From Chamaea fasciata (taxonomy: Eukaryota > Chordata > Aves > Passeriformes > Sylviidae), in contig JARCOQ010000017.1 of assembly GCA_029207755.1 (NCBI GenBank), positions 11,792,945-11,856,944 of the forward strand: DNA of 64,000 nt, in the 5' to 3' direction. A program made the position numbers and the translations under genes. Shown here piece after piece: positions 49,530 through 59,999 of this stretch (positions within the stretch are counted from its first letter, which is position 1; every line of letters starts with the position of its first letter). Below the pieces are notes generated by a model that was not told where the DNA came from, did not search any database, and saw only the letters and a list, made by a program, of their open reading frames with translations.

Positions 49530-51275
49530 AGATGATGGTGCCTTCTGAAAAAAAAATATACTTTAATATTCTACAGTAAGTGCCCCAAGTCATTCCCGTA
49601 ATATTAATGAAAACTAGAGCACGTGGGCCTGCACGCAGAGCATAACAGACTTTAAAAGTACAATTAAACAAGGAAAGCGGAGCTCAGGGACTCGCAGGAG
49701 GCTGGATGGTTAAAAAGGGCTCTGCATTTGTAAAAGAGAAGGATTATCCCTCAGAGATTCACAAACGCCTTTATACACACAGTGACCTTTCGTTGCCGCT
49801 GTCGAAAGAGGCAGTCTCACAACATCACCTTCTTAGGATTAATTGTTTATGTATTAGAAAACAAATCGAGCCAGCCGGGGATAAAAATAAAGTGGAATTG
49901 TGCTGCTAACAGCTCCCCAGAGGGAGAGAAAAGTGATTATTGAGTTAAATGGCTGCATTGTTAACAACTGCCACACAGAGCAGCTCGCTCAGAAAGGCCC
50001 GTTTTTCACCGCCAATTTACTGACAGCGAAACCTGAGCAAATGAACTCCTACCAAATTAAAGCTTCCCCCAAAAATTTTCCTTGCACTTTGCTCCCTTTT
50101 CATCTTCTCTGCTCCCTGGACAAGCCGTGTGTAATGAACTCTCAGCTGCCGTAACTTTGCGAGGTGGCAGCAGCCCTTGGGAACAGCCAGCTACACATCC
50201 GAGCGTTTGGCTGCTCTGCCAGCACAACAAGGAGCAGGACACAAGGGGGGAAAGGAAATCAAGCATTGCCATCAGAAGAAAAAGTGTTAAATAACCTGGT
50301 CTAGTGTTAATAACCTGGTGTTCGGGTCAACAGCCCCCGTGTAAACCCTCTGTCCTACTTTCCCACCCCGGATGCTTTTTCACGGCTACAAATGACTTTA
50401 ATCTCTTTATTCATCCCCCTGCTGTGCCAAAAATCCTCACAAAACAGACAATAGTAAAGCGTGCGGCAACTGCAGGAATACCCCACATGTTTTGGTGGGA
50501 GAAAAGGCGCACACGGACTCTCAGGAGAACTTCCCTGTAAGTAATGCCTCCTTCAGTTCCAAAATCCCGAAAGAATTGGGAACCACTGCCATTACCTAGT
50601 GCTATTCCTGTGTCTTGCACGGTAAAAGTAAAGCATTTAAATTAGCAGCTGACCCTAAAGCTGACAAAAAAGTTTAGAACCTCGAAAAGCATATGTTGAG
50701 TTACAAATAAACACAGACACTGCAGGGAAGGGGAAGTAATTGCTGGGGAGAAGAGTTATAAATAGAGTGATAGAGAAATTACATAAAGAAATGAGTGTCA
50801 GCCAGCTCCCTCAGGATGGAACGAGGTATTCCAGGGAGAAGCCATGAGCATTCTGTTGTCTCTTTGTAGTACTCCTAATTTTACGTTGGGGATAATAATA
50901 TCAAGCAGCAGCAGCTGTGCAAATCGAGTAGGAACTAACTACATTTTGTCTTGACTTGTGCCTTTCCTATTTCCTAGTCCAGAGATCACTTAAGAAAATA
51001 AAATTAATTAAAAAAACCAAACAAACAAAAAAAAAAAAAAACCGGCCAACAACTTGCACAGTGATTTTTCGGGATGTTTAACAAAAGGCTGCTGTATAAA
51101 CGCAGTAGACTTAGAAAAACAATCGGAGACGGGAGGTATTTGCATCCTAAAAGTTATGGAGAGAGCACCACCTGATGGAAGATGCGGAAAGACACTGTTG
51201 GCATTAACTGGAGCCACTCCAAACTTCACTGGATTTTCAGGGACAAAGTGCACCTGCATAACTTTGCTTTTCACC

Positions 51276-51277
<2 letters not shown>

Positions 51278-51323
<46 letters not shown>
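51278..51323. repeat. Poly(A) tract (46 A)
   Basis: Forty-six uninterrupted A about 1.3 kb before the CpG island. A shorter A run with CAAA units lies at 51014-51041. No matching direct repeats are seen around the tract. Confidence 0.9.
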
Positions 51324-51326
<3 letters not shown>

Positions 51327-53123
51327 GCTATAGGGACACAGTCCAAACCGATACGCTTCATAGAAGATATTTAGTTTAGGAATAGAAAGCTTCCTCCTAA
51401 TTTCAGTACTACCAGCAGCTCAGAAAACAGTTCTTAAAATCAGTGCCTCTTACTTTGGATGGTAGGACGCACACTCCAATAGGAGGGAGAATGGGAAATA
51501 ATGATTAAAAAAGCCTCACAGTTACTATTTCCACTGAACTGATAATTAAAATATTTCATGGCTTTCCTAAAAATAATTGAAATATGTTAAATTTCCATGT
51601 GTTTAGCTCATATTACATTATCTCCCTCAAACACAAAGTGCCTTCTGCCCCCTTAAAACTTTGCTATTTTCACAGAACCCTCTTCTTTCCAAGCATCTGG
51701 CTAAATGATTCATCAAAAGCCCAGGATCTAATCTCAATTGATATGACAAGTGTCAAGAACACGAAAACAGTTGGAAGAGAGAGAAAAAGGGGGGAAATAA
51801 ATAGCTCCACATATTGCTTACTCAAGGAAGCAGTTATTTAACTAGGTTAGATTTCCCAGCCTCTCTAATAAATCTGTGCTTTGTGCAGTTGCCTAGCAAT
51901 GTAAACAAGATCCCGGTGGTGTCAAAGCCAGCCGGGTTGGTGACAACACCTCCTCCGGCGAGGGTCTGCCCGGCCCCGAGCCCAGCCTGCACTCAGGGGC
52001 TCGGGGGAAGGTGTGCACGGTGCCCAGCATCCCCAACACGCCACTACTGCTGCTTTGAAACAGCGAGACACAGTCATTCGAGCTGCTTCAAAAACCTCCT
52101 TGTGCTTGAGATGAACTCAACTTAGTTCCGTGCCTCCAGCATGGCTAAGTCACAAGCAGTGAGATACATCCCTGTGGTAAGCGACGTAACACAGGGAAAT
52201 TTTACTCGTCTTAAATATACAGTATTTAAAATAGGGTGGGTTTTTTTCCTAAGTCAAGAGAGAAGAAAGCTGTAACTGCTTATTTTTTAGCGTGAGCACA
52301 AACTGCGATGAGAAAACTAATGTAGTACAAGATCAAGGAGAAAAGCAAGACCCATGTAGTTTTGGATTACCTACAGAATAGCACAGGAGAAAGCCAGCTC
52401 TGTAAGCACCTGTCATCTTCAAGTAATTCAAACTATGCCTAAAGGAACTCGTAGGAGTGGGAAAATAGCCGGCTACTATTACTGTACACATGCCAGGGAG
52501 CAAAGTACTCCCTAACATCAGCTACAGATAAAGTGGCAATTGGGAAGAAGCCGATCGGAGTGGCTGAGCCCCCCGGGAAAGTTCCTGGAGCTGTGACATG
52601 CAAGTGGTGAAACAGCTGCCACTAAACTTCCCAGAGCAAGCCCAGAGCCCTTTCCCTGTCCGGAGGGGAAAGGCAGCGGCTCCCCCCGCGCTGCACATCC
52701 CGCAGGAGCCAACTCCTGCCTTGGGCTCGCAAACGCTCTTCACCACCCAAAAACGCCTTGCGAATCACGAATCCCAGAATAAAGGCGATGCTGTCACCTC
52801 TTGCCACGCGCAACTCTGGCAGGAGCGAGCCCCCCCAGCCCCGGCGCTGCCCCCGTCCCGGCGGGACTCCGCACGGCTGGGCAGAGCCCCTCGCATCCCC
52901 GGCATCTTCGGAACCGGCGGGGACCGAGGCTGCTCGCTGCCGCTGGCCAGCGCCTTCCGAGCCGCCTCCATCCCCTGCCGCTCCCCGGATGGCACCGGGA
53001 GCTCCCTGCGAGGCCGCGGGGCCGGGGGCACGGACGAAGCGAAGAGTTGGGGCTGCCGGGAGAGCCGCTCGCGGCGGGGGGACCCGGGCGATGGAAGAGC
53101 GGGGCACCGGCCGGGCGGGCATC

Positions 53124-53129
53124 ACTCAC
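53124..53129 (-). other. Splice donor GTGAGT, start of intron 1
   Basis: The minus-strand hexamer GTGAGT follows CCCAG directly. This matches the vertebrate U1 donor consensus closely, and in-frame translation stops shortly after it. It fixes the 3' end of the signal-peptide exon and implies that the transcript continues toward lower coordinates. Confidence 0.65.
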
Positions 53130-53199
53130 CTGGGAAGACCTGTCCGTCCGCCCTGGGCAAGAGCTGCAGGAAAAAGACGATCGCGGCGACGCCGGTCAT
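53130..53199 (-). CDS. First coding exon of an unidentified secreted or membrane protein (signal peptide exon)
   Basis: On the minus strand an ATG (53199-53197) opens 23 codons plus one base and runs into a consensus splice donor, CCCAG|GTGAGT. The context is favourable (A at -3). The peptide begins MTG, has a hydrophobic core VAAIVFFLQLL, then PRADG and QVFPG, so it reads as a cleavable signal peptide with a likely cut after ADG. The exon ends in phase 1, common where a signal-peptide exon is joined to extracellular modules such as Ig, FN3, MAM or EGF domains (family knowledge, not seen here). Reading past the donor meets TGA two codons later, so splicing is needed. It lies in a CpG island, as expected near a promoter. 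I found no in-frame stop just upstream of the ATG, so a longer N-terminus is not excluded. I do not recognise the protein, and no second exon was found in the window. Confidence 0.62.
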
Positions 53200-53525
53200 C
53201 CTTCCCCGGAGTTCACCTGCCCTCCCCGCTGCCGCGGAGCCGCTGCCTCCCCGCCGGTATCCCCCGCATTGGTGGCTGTGCGCGGCGGCGGCCCCGGCAG
53301 CCGGAGCCGCGGTGCTGCTCGGCGGAGCCGCCGGAGTGGAGGCGGGCGGGGAGCGGGCGGGAGGTGCCCCCCGAGCCCGGCGCCGGCCGCGCCCGCGCAG
53401 AGCCGGCCCCGCTGCCCCGCCGCGCCGGGGGCACCCCCGGCCCCCTCCCCCGGGGCAGCGGCTGCCTCCGCGGCCGGCGGCGAGGGCCGGCTTCGGGCTG
53501 TCGGGTGCCTATGCGAGCCCGGCTG

Positions 53526-53537
53526 CGCGCACGCACA
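53526..53537. promoter_or_regulatory. NRF1-like site
   Basis: CGCGCACGCACA differs by one base from the palindromic NRF1 consensus (YGCGCAYGCGCR). It lies about 330 bp upstream of the signal-peptide ATG inside the CpG island, a usual setting for NRF1 sites. Motif match only. Confidence 0.35.
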
Positions 53538-54204
53538 GCGCCCCGCGGTAGCGGCTGGAGCACAGCATCGCGCGGCGCAGGCGGCTCGGCTGCTGCTGCC
53601 CTGTGCTCCAGCGGGGATGGCGAGGCAGCGCGGGGGCTGGCGTTAAACGGAGGGCTGGGATTGGGGGTGGGATTGGGGCCGGGATGGGATGGAGGGAGCG
53701 ACCCTCTGCTGGAGCCAAGGAGGAGGTAGGCCCCCCGAGCCCTGCCGTTTGATGGGGCGGCGCTACGAGCAGCTCACGGGCACCGACAGCTGAAAATAGT
53801 AATTCCCATCCTTATCCACTTTTACTTTCGGGAGTTCACTGCTGAACATCGAGGCACACCGCGCCCTGGGCACTCTTAGGGCTTCGGCACAGGCAGGGAG
53901 ACAATTCCGGGCACAATTCTAAGAATTATTGTCCACAGGTAACTTCTACACCGAAAAATGCACGGCTGCCCTAAGGCGGGATGGGGAAAAAACCCAACGC
54001 CCTACGTAGGGATCAGATCAGCCACCCGAGCTGGAATTCGCACAGGAAAAGGAGAGCAATGACCACGGGGACTGAGCACCTGTGCGGCCAGCAGCGCACA
54101 GCGGGCAGCCCCGGGGTTTGTAGCGGGGTTTGGAGCGGGGACGGCAGATTGCTGCTCCCCGCCGGCCCCGGCCCCGCTCCCCGCCGCTGCCGGCGCGGTT
54201 CCCG

Positions 54205-54218
54205 CCCGCAGGGGGCGG
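54205..54218 (+). promoter_or_regulatory. CTCF-like motif
   Basis: CCCGCAGGGGGCGG fits the CTCF core CCASYAGRKGGCRS with one mismatch (C for A at position 3). It lies at the upstream edge of the CpG island, about 1 kb from the first coding exon, where the GC-rich sequence gives way to CR1-containing DNA. Occupancy cannot be judged from sequence. Confidence 0.4.
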
Positions 54219-54429
54219 TGTTGGAGCGGCCGCGGCGCTCCCGGGGCTGCCCCGGGCGCGGGCCGCGCTCCCCGCTCCGAACCGGCAAAGCACCGACACG
54301 GGTTTAAAACAACCGGCTGGCGTTTCGCTTTAAATACTACGGGAGTTACAATTAGCGGAGTGTTTGTAATTACCGGAGTATGGAAGTTTCTTAGGGACCA
54401 GGGTGGCCTCAGGGCTCTCAGCCTGGTGG

Positions 54430-54607
54430 GATAATCAGAAAAAAAAATTTCTTCCCTGAAAGGGTGATCAAGCACTGGAAGAGGTTGCCTTGGGGAGGTT
54501 TTAAAGGCACGTGGATGTGGCACTTGGGGCATGTCGGTGGTGGGCTTGGCGCTGCTGGGTCAATGATCTTGAAAGTCCTTTCTAACCTGAACTACTCTAT
54601 GGTTCTG
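54430..54607 (+). mobile_element. CR1 LINE 3' fragment next to the CpG island
   Basis: 'Ttcttccctgaaagggtgat', 'caagcactggaagaggttgc', 'aatgatcttgaaagtccttt' and the end 'actctatggttctga' give a CR1 3' end in plus orientation, just upstream of the promoter. Confidence 0.78.
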
Positions 54608-54764
54608 AGTAACCACTGAGGAACTGTACGTTGCAGTCCTTGACTGCTCTAGAAAGTGCCACCACCCTGGGAGCCAACAGAGACAGCATCAGTTTGCAGC
54701 TAATACTCCCCCTCAGCTGTTCACAGCCTTAGGCAGAAAGGAGCTTGAGAGGTCCCTGTATCTC

Positions 54765-54965
54765 AACAGAGAAAGGTGTAGGTTGGAAGGGACCTTACAG
54801 ATCATCCAGTGGCCCCCCCTGCCATGGGCAGGGACACCTTCCCCTATCCCAGTTTGCTCCATGCCTTGTCCAGTCTGGCCTTGGACACTTCCAGGGGCAG
54901 CCACAGCTTCTCTGGGCAACCAAATCCTCTGCCCAGTCTTAAAACCCCTCCAATCGACGATGTGT
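54765..54965 (-). mobile_element. CR1 LINE 3' fragment
   Basis: Plus-strand 'taggttggaagggacctta', 'ctgccatgggcagggacacc', 'ctggccttggacacttccag' and 'cagcttctctgggcaacc' is the complement of a CR1 3' end. It is inverted relative to the CR1 160 bp away. Confidence 0.85.
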
Positions 54966-57900
54966 GACCCTCTCTTCAGGTGTCAGCATCACTTCAGAAA
55001 TTAAGGCACGCCTCTATCTTTCAGCACAAGGACAATCACAAACAAGTACAACTGTAGAGTAAGGGAGAGCAGAGAACAGAACAAGAAGAAGAAAACCTTA
55101 CTAAGTAATCTGCTAGGCAGCAGAAAGGATCCAGCCAGCACAGTAGACATAGAAACCACTAGAATGATTCTTGGATCAGTGCAAATTGCCTGGGCAATAA
55201 GAACAGCAAGTCTTGAAGCACAGGGATGGTGCTGGTAAGAAGTGAATAAAACAGTAGCAAAGAACAGCTGTAAAAAACAAACTCTTAATAAAGTCGTTTT
55301 CATATAAACTAAATAAAAGGGAAGAAACAGGAAACAAATCTGGCATTCATGTTCAAATGACAGAAAATTGGTAAACTAAGTGACTTTCTAGGGTCCTAGG
55401 AGCTCATGGAGTCAAAAGGAGAATACCTTAATACTTCTTACAGAGGAGATTTTCAAACCAAGAAGTCTGCACCATAAACAAGGTGAAGAACGGTGAGAGG
55501 AAAGATCTGGATGAAGAAGAAAGGTTAGAAATAAATTGCCTACAAGAATCTAGGAAAAATCTGAGACAACTGTCTTGGGCAGCAAATAGTGCAAAAGCAA
55601 ACATTAGGCTGAACTAAAATCAGGCTAAAACCTTATGAAGGATTGTCTGAACTCAGTCTTGTGAGAAAGGAAAACAAATGTAAGACACAGGATGACTGCA
55701 GTAAGAACAGGATAAACTAAAATTAGGCAGATGTAAGCACAAAATCCCAAAGTCTGAAATTATTTCAGTTAATGGCAAAGTCAATAGATATTTGTAACCC
55801 AGGAGGATTGAAATAGTCTTCCAGACAACAACAGCATCTTTGAGGACTAGATATATAGTGGTGGGATGAAATCGAGCTATTAAAAGAAGTTGTAAGGCTG
55901 GAGAAGGGAAATGAGGAAAGATGCCACAGATAAGGAATGTGTAATTTAAAAATAAAGAGACATGCCATCAGTGTAACTCATTTACAGCTGAGGGAACTCC
56001 TGAAATTCAAACAGGGCCATAATGTTGGTTCATAAACCATCAAGCAAGACAGGGACAAGCTGTGCTCTAAAACTCAGGTGCTCACCAAGCAGAGTAACAC
56101 ACACAGGGGCTTTTATAATAGGTGGCTTTAGAGCTGGCGTGAAGAATAAAACCCCCACAAAAGGGTCTTGTTTGACTTTTGCATTTCAGGGCTAGTATGT
56201 ATGTATTACATGACAGTATTTTCTAAAAATGAAGAAGGAAAGTTCTCATCCTGGTGCGCACCACCACAGCTTATTTTGCTGTCACGAATAACTCTCAAGT
56301 GGCTTAAAAAAGAAAACATTGACATAAGTTTTAAAGTTTTCTTGAGCCTGTCGCTTGAGGCTTCTTGACTCTGTAAAACTGTTCCCTCACTGGGTCAGAT
56401 GACATGAAAAAAATATAATTCTTTGTTTTCCAGAGACAAGCTGTACCATTTGTGGTGAGGAAAATGAAGTGCTAAACAACTGAAGGAACTGTCACATTAG
56501 GACAGCAAATGCATTTAATCAAGGAAAACACATTAAACAAGATCAGCTCCCAAATGTTTTTGAAGTATTTAACCGAAAAGTTAGTATGCAAATATCCAGT
56601 CCTACTACCAGGCTAGGATGGGAAGGTAGAGGAACTCCTCCAGTCCCCAGCAGCGTGTACAACATCTCACAGCTCCAGCAGAAAGCTGACTCAGAGCACA
56701 GCCAGGCTGCCTCTGCTGCAGACATCACTGCTCCTCTGCCTCAAAATGAGTACTCCACAGCCCATGGGCTTTTGTGGAAGGGTAGAAAAACATCTTTTTG
56801 CAGTTATGCAGGATTCTTTGAGGGTGCACAGGTCCCCAAAACACAGCTCTAACTCAAGTCTGGCTACAGGCAGAGCCCTAGAGGTACAGGAGAAGCTTCA
56901 TTCCACACACCAGTGGGTGCTGAAAGAGAAGCTCAGCTTTGAGAAGTTCAATACACCCAAGATCAGTCTGCTCAATCCAACAAACCCTTTTTTCTCCCCC
57001 AAGGCAAGCAGTAAACATGTACTTACAAATAAATACACACACAGCTTACAGCTTTCATTACAGAGCTTCCTATTAGGCAGCATCCTGGTTAAAAAACAGG
57101 ATTGATGAGTGAAAGTTTCAGGTAAATTTCAAAGGGTAGATGAAAGTTTCCACTTCCTTATATTATGCACTGAAGGTTTGGGTCTAGAATATGATCTGTT
57201 GAGCTTTTGTTGTCATGATGTTCAAGAAAGGAAACTTAACCTCGGGCCATTCTCCTGATATCATTTGCAACTTTCACCATCTGCCTTCCTAATTCCAATT
57301 TTTTGTTATTAACTACAAAACTGTCTCTCCAGCACTGGTTTCACTTCTTTGTGCAGATTCATCCATTTTTATAGATATACATATGTACACATCCAGACGT
57401 GCCATCCCCACAGGAAAAATAAGCTCTCACCACATCTGTGCATCACCTTAACCACTGAGGAGTTAATAATAAGCCAGCTCAGTGAGAATCAGGGAGAAGA
57501 CCTCTGCCCAGTTCTCTGTACCCTTTAAGTGGTGCCTTATCTGTTTTTCCACTCCCACCAAGTAATCAGCACAATTACAGATAATTATGTGCTCAAATAC
57601 AGAGCCCAGCTGCTTTTTCCAACCTGGTTGCAAGTTGAAATCATTAATCGATGTCACACACATTGGCATTGATCTCTCTTCCATTATCCTCATTAATAAG
57701 TTTCTTCCTTTCTGAAGATAAAGAAATTAACTACCAGCCATCAATTATTCAGAAATACAAGTTCACCTTTAGACACCAACACAATGACACCTTCTGGGAA
57801 ATGCTGAAAGGACCTGGATCTCACAGTTTATTTTAACAATGCTGGGTCATGGAAAAGCAATATACTAATTCCATAGGCAGGCACAAGTAAATAGAAAGGT

Positions 57901-59827
57901 ACAGCAAGGAGGCTGTCATCAAAATGGTCTGAAAATGTCAAACAGCCCAGCAGTTGCTCATTAGCAGCAAATTTGAATTTAAACTTTATCTTCCCATATA
58001 ATAGAATAAGAGTCAGAGGACATTGATAAGTATCTTTCTAAAAGAAAGCACAACTTTCTGTGGGTGTAGCTCAATTTATAGATCACAACTAGTGAAATTC
58101 CAGAGACAGCTGTGACACACCATATTTAGCTTGCCGCCACTACACGTGTCTGAACAGCAGAAGGGGCAGCACCTGCAGACTCAGGGTGGGTGGAACCTGC
58201 ACTGGGAGAAGGGATATCCCATCTGGAAAACAGTGTCCTCTGGATATTCCCTGATTGTGCTCTGTGGGGAAAGCTCCCATACACAGCCTGACAGGGCAGA
58301 GACAGAGAAATCAGAGGCAGGCTGAAGGGAGCCTGGCTCAGCAGCACTGCAGACCCACAGGCAGGCCTTGCAGGGAGCAGAGAGGCTTTTCTGAGCACCA
58401 GGAATAGCTGGTGCAGCATTTGCACTGTGCTTTTCCATGAGGGGTCAGGCTGACTCTGGAGGAACGGAGTGGGCACGGACAGATTGCTTAGCCAACCTTT
58501 TCTTTTTGTTCAATATTTTTAAGATCCCTCTGAGCTCTTCACTGTTATACAAAGTTTGCAGTTCTTGCAGTGCCAGCTGTAAGTTATTGTCGAGGCAAAG
58601 CACAACAGAGGAATGTCAGTGTCATTGCTGCCACCTTCTGACTCGCTGGGACCTCGAGTGCATTTCCCTGCATGGAATGTTTCCCCACTAATCCGATCCT
58701 TTTTAGCTGTTTCTGAAGCACTGAGCAGGTAAAACTTCTGCTTTACCCGAGTTCCATCATGTACCATGGTACATCTCAAGCTCTAGTATTTGATGCTGCT
58801 CACTTTTCTCATTGAAAGCTTCCATGCAAGTTTTGCTTGATATATTAACCTGAATTAACACTATGAGGTGGGGATCTGGATGCTATTTATATCATCAGGC
58901 AGGTGTTCTGCACAGCTTTCCAAGGGATGCTGCCATTGAAAGGGGAACTAAGAAAGGAATGCTGCCTTTTCATCAGCCACAAGGAACAGGACAGCTCCTC
59001 CAGGCAGGGGACATGAATTTGTTGCTACCTAACTCAGACAACTCAAACATTCCACCTGCAATAGGAAACCTCAGCAAAATATCTGAAAGTGATATTCTAA
59101 CTTTGTATCTATTGGGATTCAGAAATAGCTTCTGTATTTGACAGCTATAAAGAAGGGAGCATTCCAATTAAAGATTACCCCAAGCCCAGTTTCTGGAACA
59201 GCCAATAGCATGAACGAAAAAATGACTAATTCTAAAAACCTTTAGGAATCTCTTGATTTTTTTTTTTTTTTTTTTAGGGGTAGAAGGAGGAATAAACAAC
59301 TACAAGTTTAACTCCAGGTAACATATCTGAAAGTTATTTTTCCCCCCAAATACATCAAGCTCAGTATGACAAACCACAAACACTTCTTCCACTGCTTCAC
59401 GCTGTCTTCCTTCCCAGAAACTGCAGCATCCTGATTTGGAAGCTAAGCTTCTAGGAGGTATGTAACAAAACAAAAAACAACCCACCCAAAAAACAAACAC
59501 AAATGAAAACAACACCAAAAAACCACAACACCAAAAAACCATGAAACAACAGTATAAGCCATTAAGCCACTTATGTTAATCAACGAAAAATGGCAGACAG
59601 AGTTGTCTCAACCACTCCAGCTTGTGAAACTTTGGAAAGCACAGTTTGCCAGAAAGGAAAAGCCAGAAACGTTCAGCACTTCATACACACGTGAACCTAC
59701 AGCAGGTTTTTCACTTCTGTTTTTGCAGATGTAAAGGCAGAATCTGTCACTACACGGATGTACCCCAGAAGTACAGAGTAGAGATAAGCAGGAATTTTTT
59801 CTAGGTCAGTTGGGTAGCCAGGCATTG
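54966..59827. other. Upstream flank, no gene seen
   Basis: A-rich sequence at 54990-55980 looks like old repeat or unique DNA. A T tract lies at 59257-59275 and a CAAAA-like tract at 59467-59545. No exon recognised on either strand. Confidence 0.45.
59467..59545. repeat. (CAAAA)-like simple repeat
   Basis: Irregular C and A sequence almost without G or T ('aaacaacccacccaaaaaac', 'aacaccaaaaaaccacaac'). Similar tracts occur at 35762-35792 and 43165-43215. Confidence 0.75.
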
Positions 59828-59999
59828 GGATGGGCTGCCCAGAAAGTGGAGGAATCACCATCGCTGCAAGTGCTCCCAAAATCCTGTGGCTGTGGCACTG
59901 AGGACATGGATTAGTTGAACGTGGTGGTGCTGCTGTGTTGACACAGTTGGACTTAATGATCTTTAAAGGTCATTTTCCAGCCTCAGCAATTCCATGATT
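59828..59999 (+). mobile_element. Old CR1 LINE 3' fragment
   Basis: 'Tgggctgcccagaaagtgga', 'gtggcactgaggacatgga', 'cagttggacttaatgatct' and the end 'gcaattccatgattgg' match a diverged CR1 3' end in plus orientation. Confidence 0.7.

Larger units (their letters stand above)
44834..52639. other. Intron-like unique sequence leading to the CpG island
   Basis: No recognised LTR or CR1 in about 7.8 kb, an unusually clean stretch for this window. Contains the RFX X-box, a 13-14 bp tandem duplication ('atgagaaggtaac') near 46063-46089, the 46-A tract and a small GC patch at 51940-52030. No exon recognised. Confidence 0.45.
1..53129 (-). other. Presumed first intron (whole left part of the window)
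   Basis: The donor at 53129 points left, and no credible minus-strand exon (acceptor, conserved open frame, donor) was recognised down to base 1. The simplest reading is a first intron longer than 53 kb, which is common in vertebrate receptor and adhesion genes. A small or divergent exon could be missed by eye, so intron and intergenic DNA cannot be fully separated. The solo LTRs and CR1 pieces listed here lie within it. Confidence 0.4.
52640..54310 (-). promoter_or_regulatory. CpG island promoter of the minus-strand gene
   Basis: CpG dinucleotides and GC content rise abruptly here against an AT-rich background on both sides. The densest part is 52850-53730, with a second peak at 54080-54300. 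On the minus strand, upstream of the signal-peptide ATG, there is a CCAAT box at 53267-53271 and a pair at 53660-53664 and 53672-53676. GC boxes lie at 53344-53351 and 53355-53361. No convincing TATA box is seen, as is usual for CpG-island promoters. Transcription probably starts somewhere in 53250-53650; the exact start cannot be read from sequence. Long open frames on both strands here are products of high GC content. Confidence 0.75.

Noticed and set aside
53213..53563. 116-codon minus-strand frame ending just before the signal-peptide ATG, as a possible upstream ORF
   Set aside because: It begins with GTG rather than ATG and is low-complexity Arg/Pro/Gly. Only the 19-codon frame from the ATG at 53568 would be a normal upstream ORF.
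52598..53729. Three overlapping plus-strand open frames of 281-323 codons
   Set aside because: They lie in different frames across a CpG island, are made of Arg, Pro, Ala and Gly, and show no domain. High GC content removes stop codons, so these are not evidence of a gene.
55001..55303. 100-codon minus-strand frame with a hydrophobic, signal-like N-terminus
   Set aside because: It lies in an A-rich plus strand, so its complement is rich in Leu, Phe and Val codons by composition. No promoter, splice or domain evidence.
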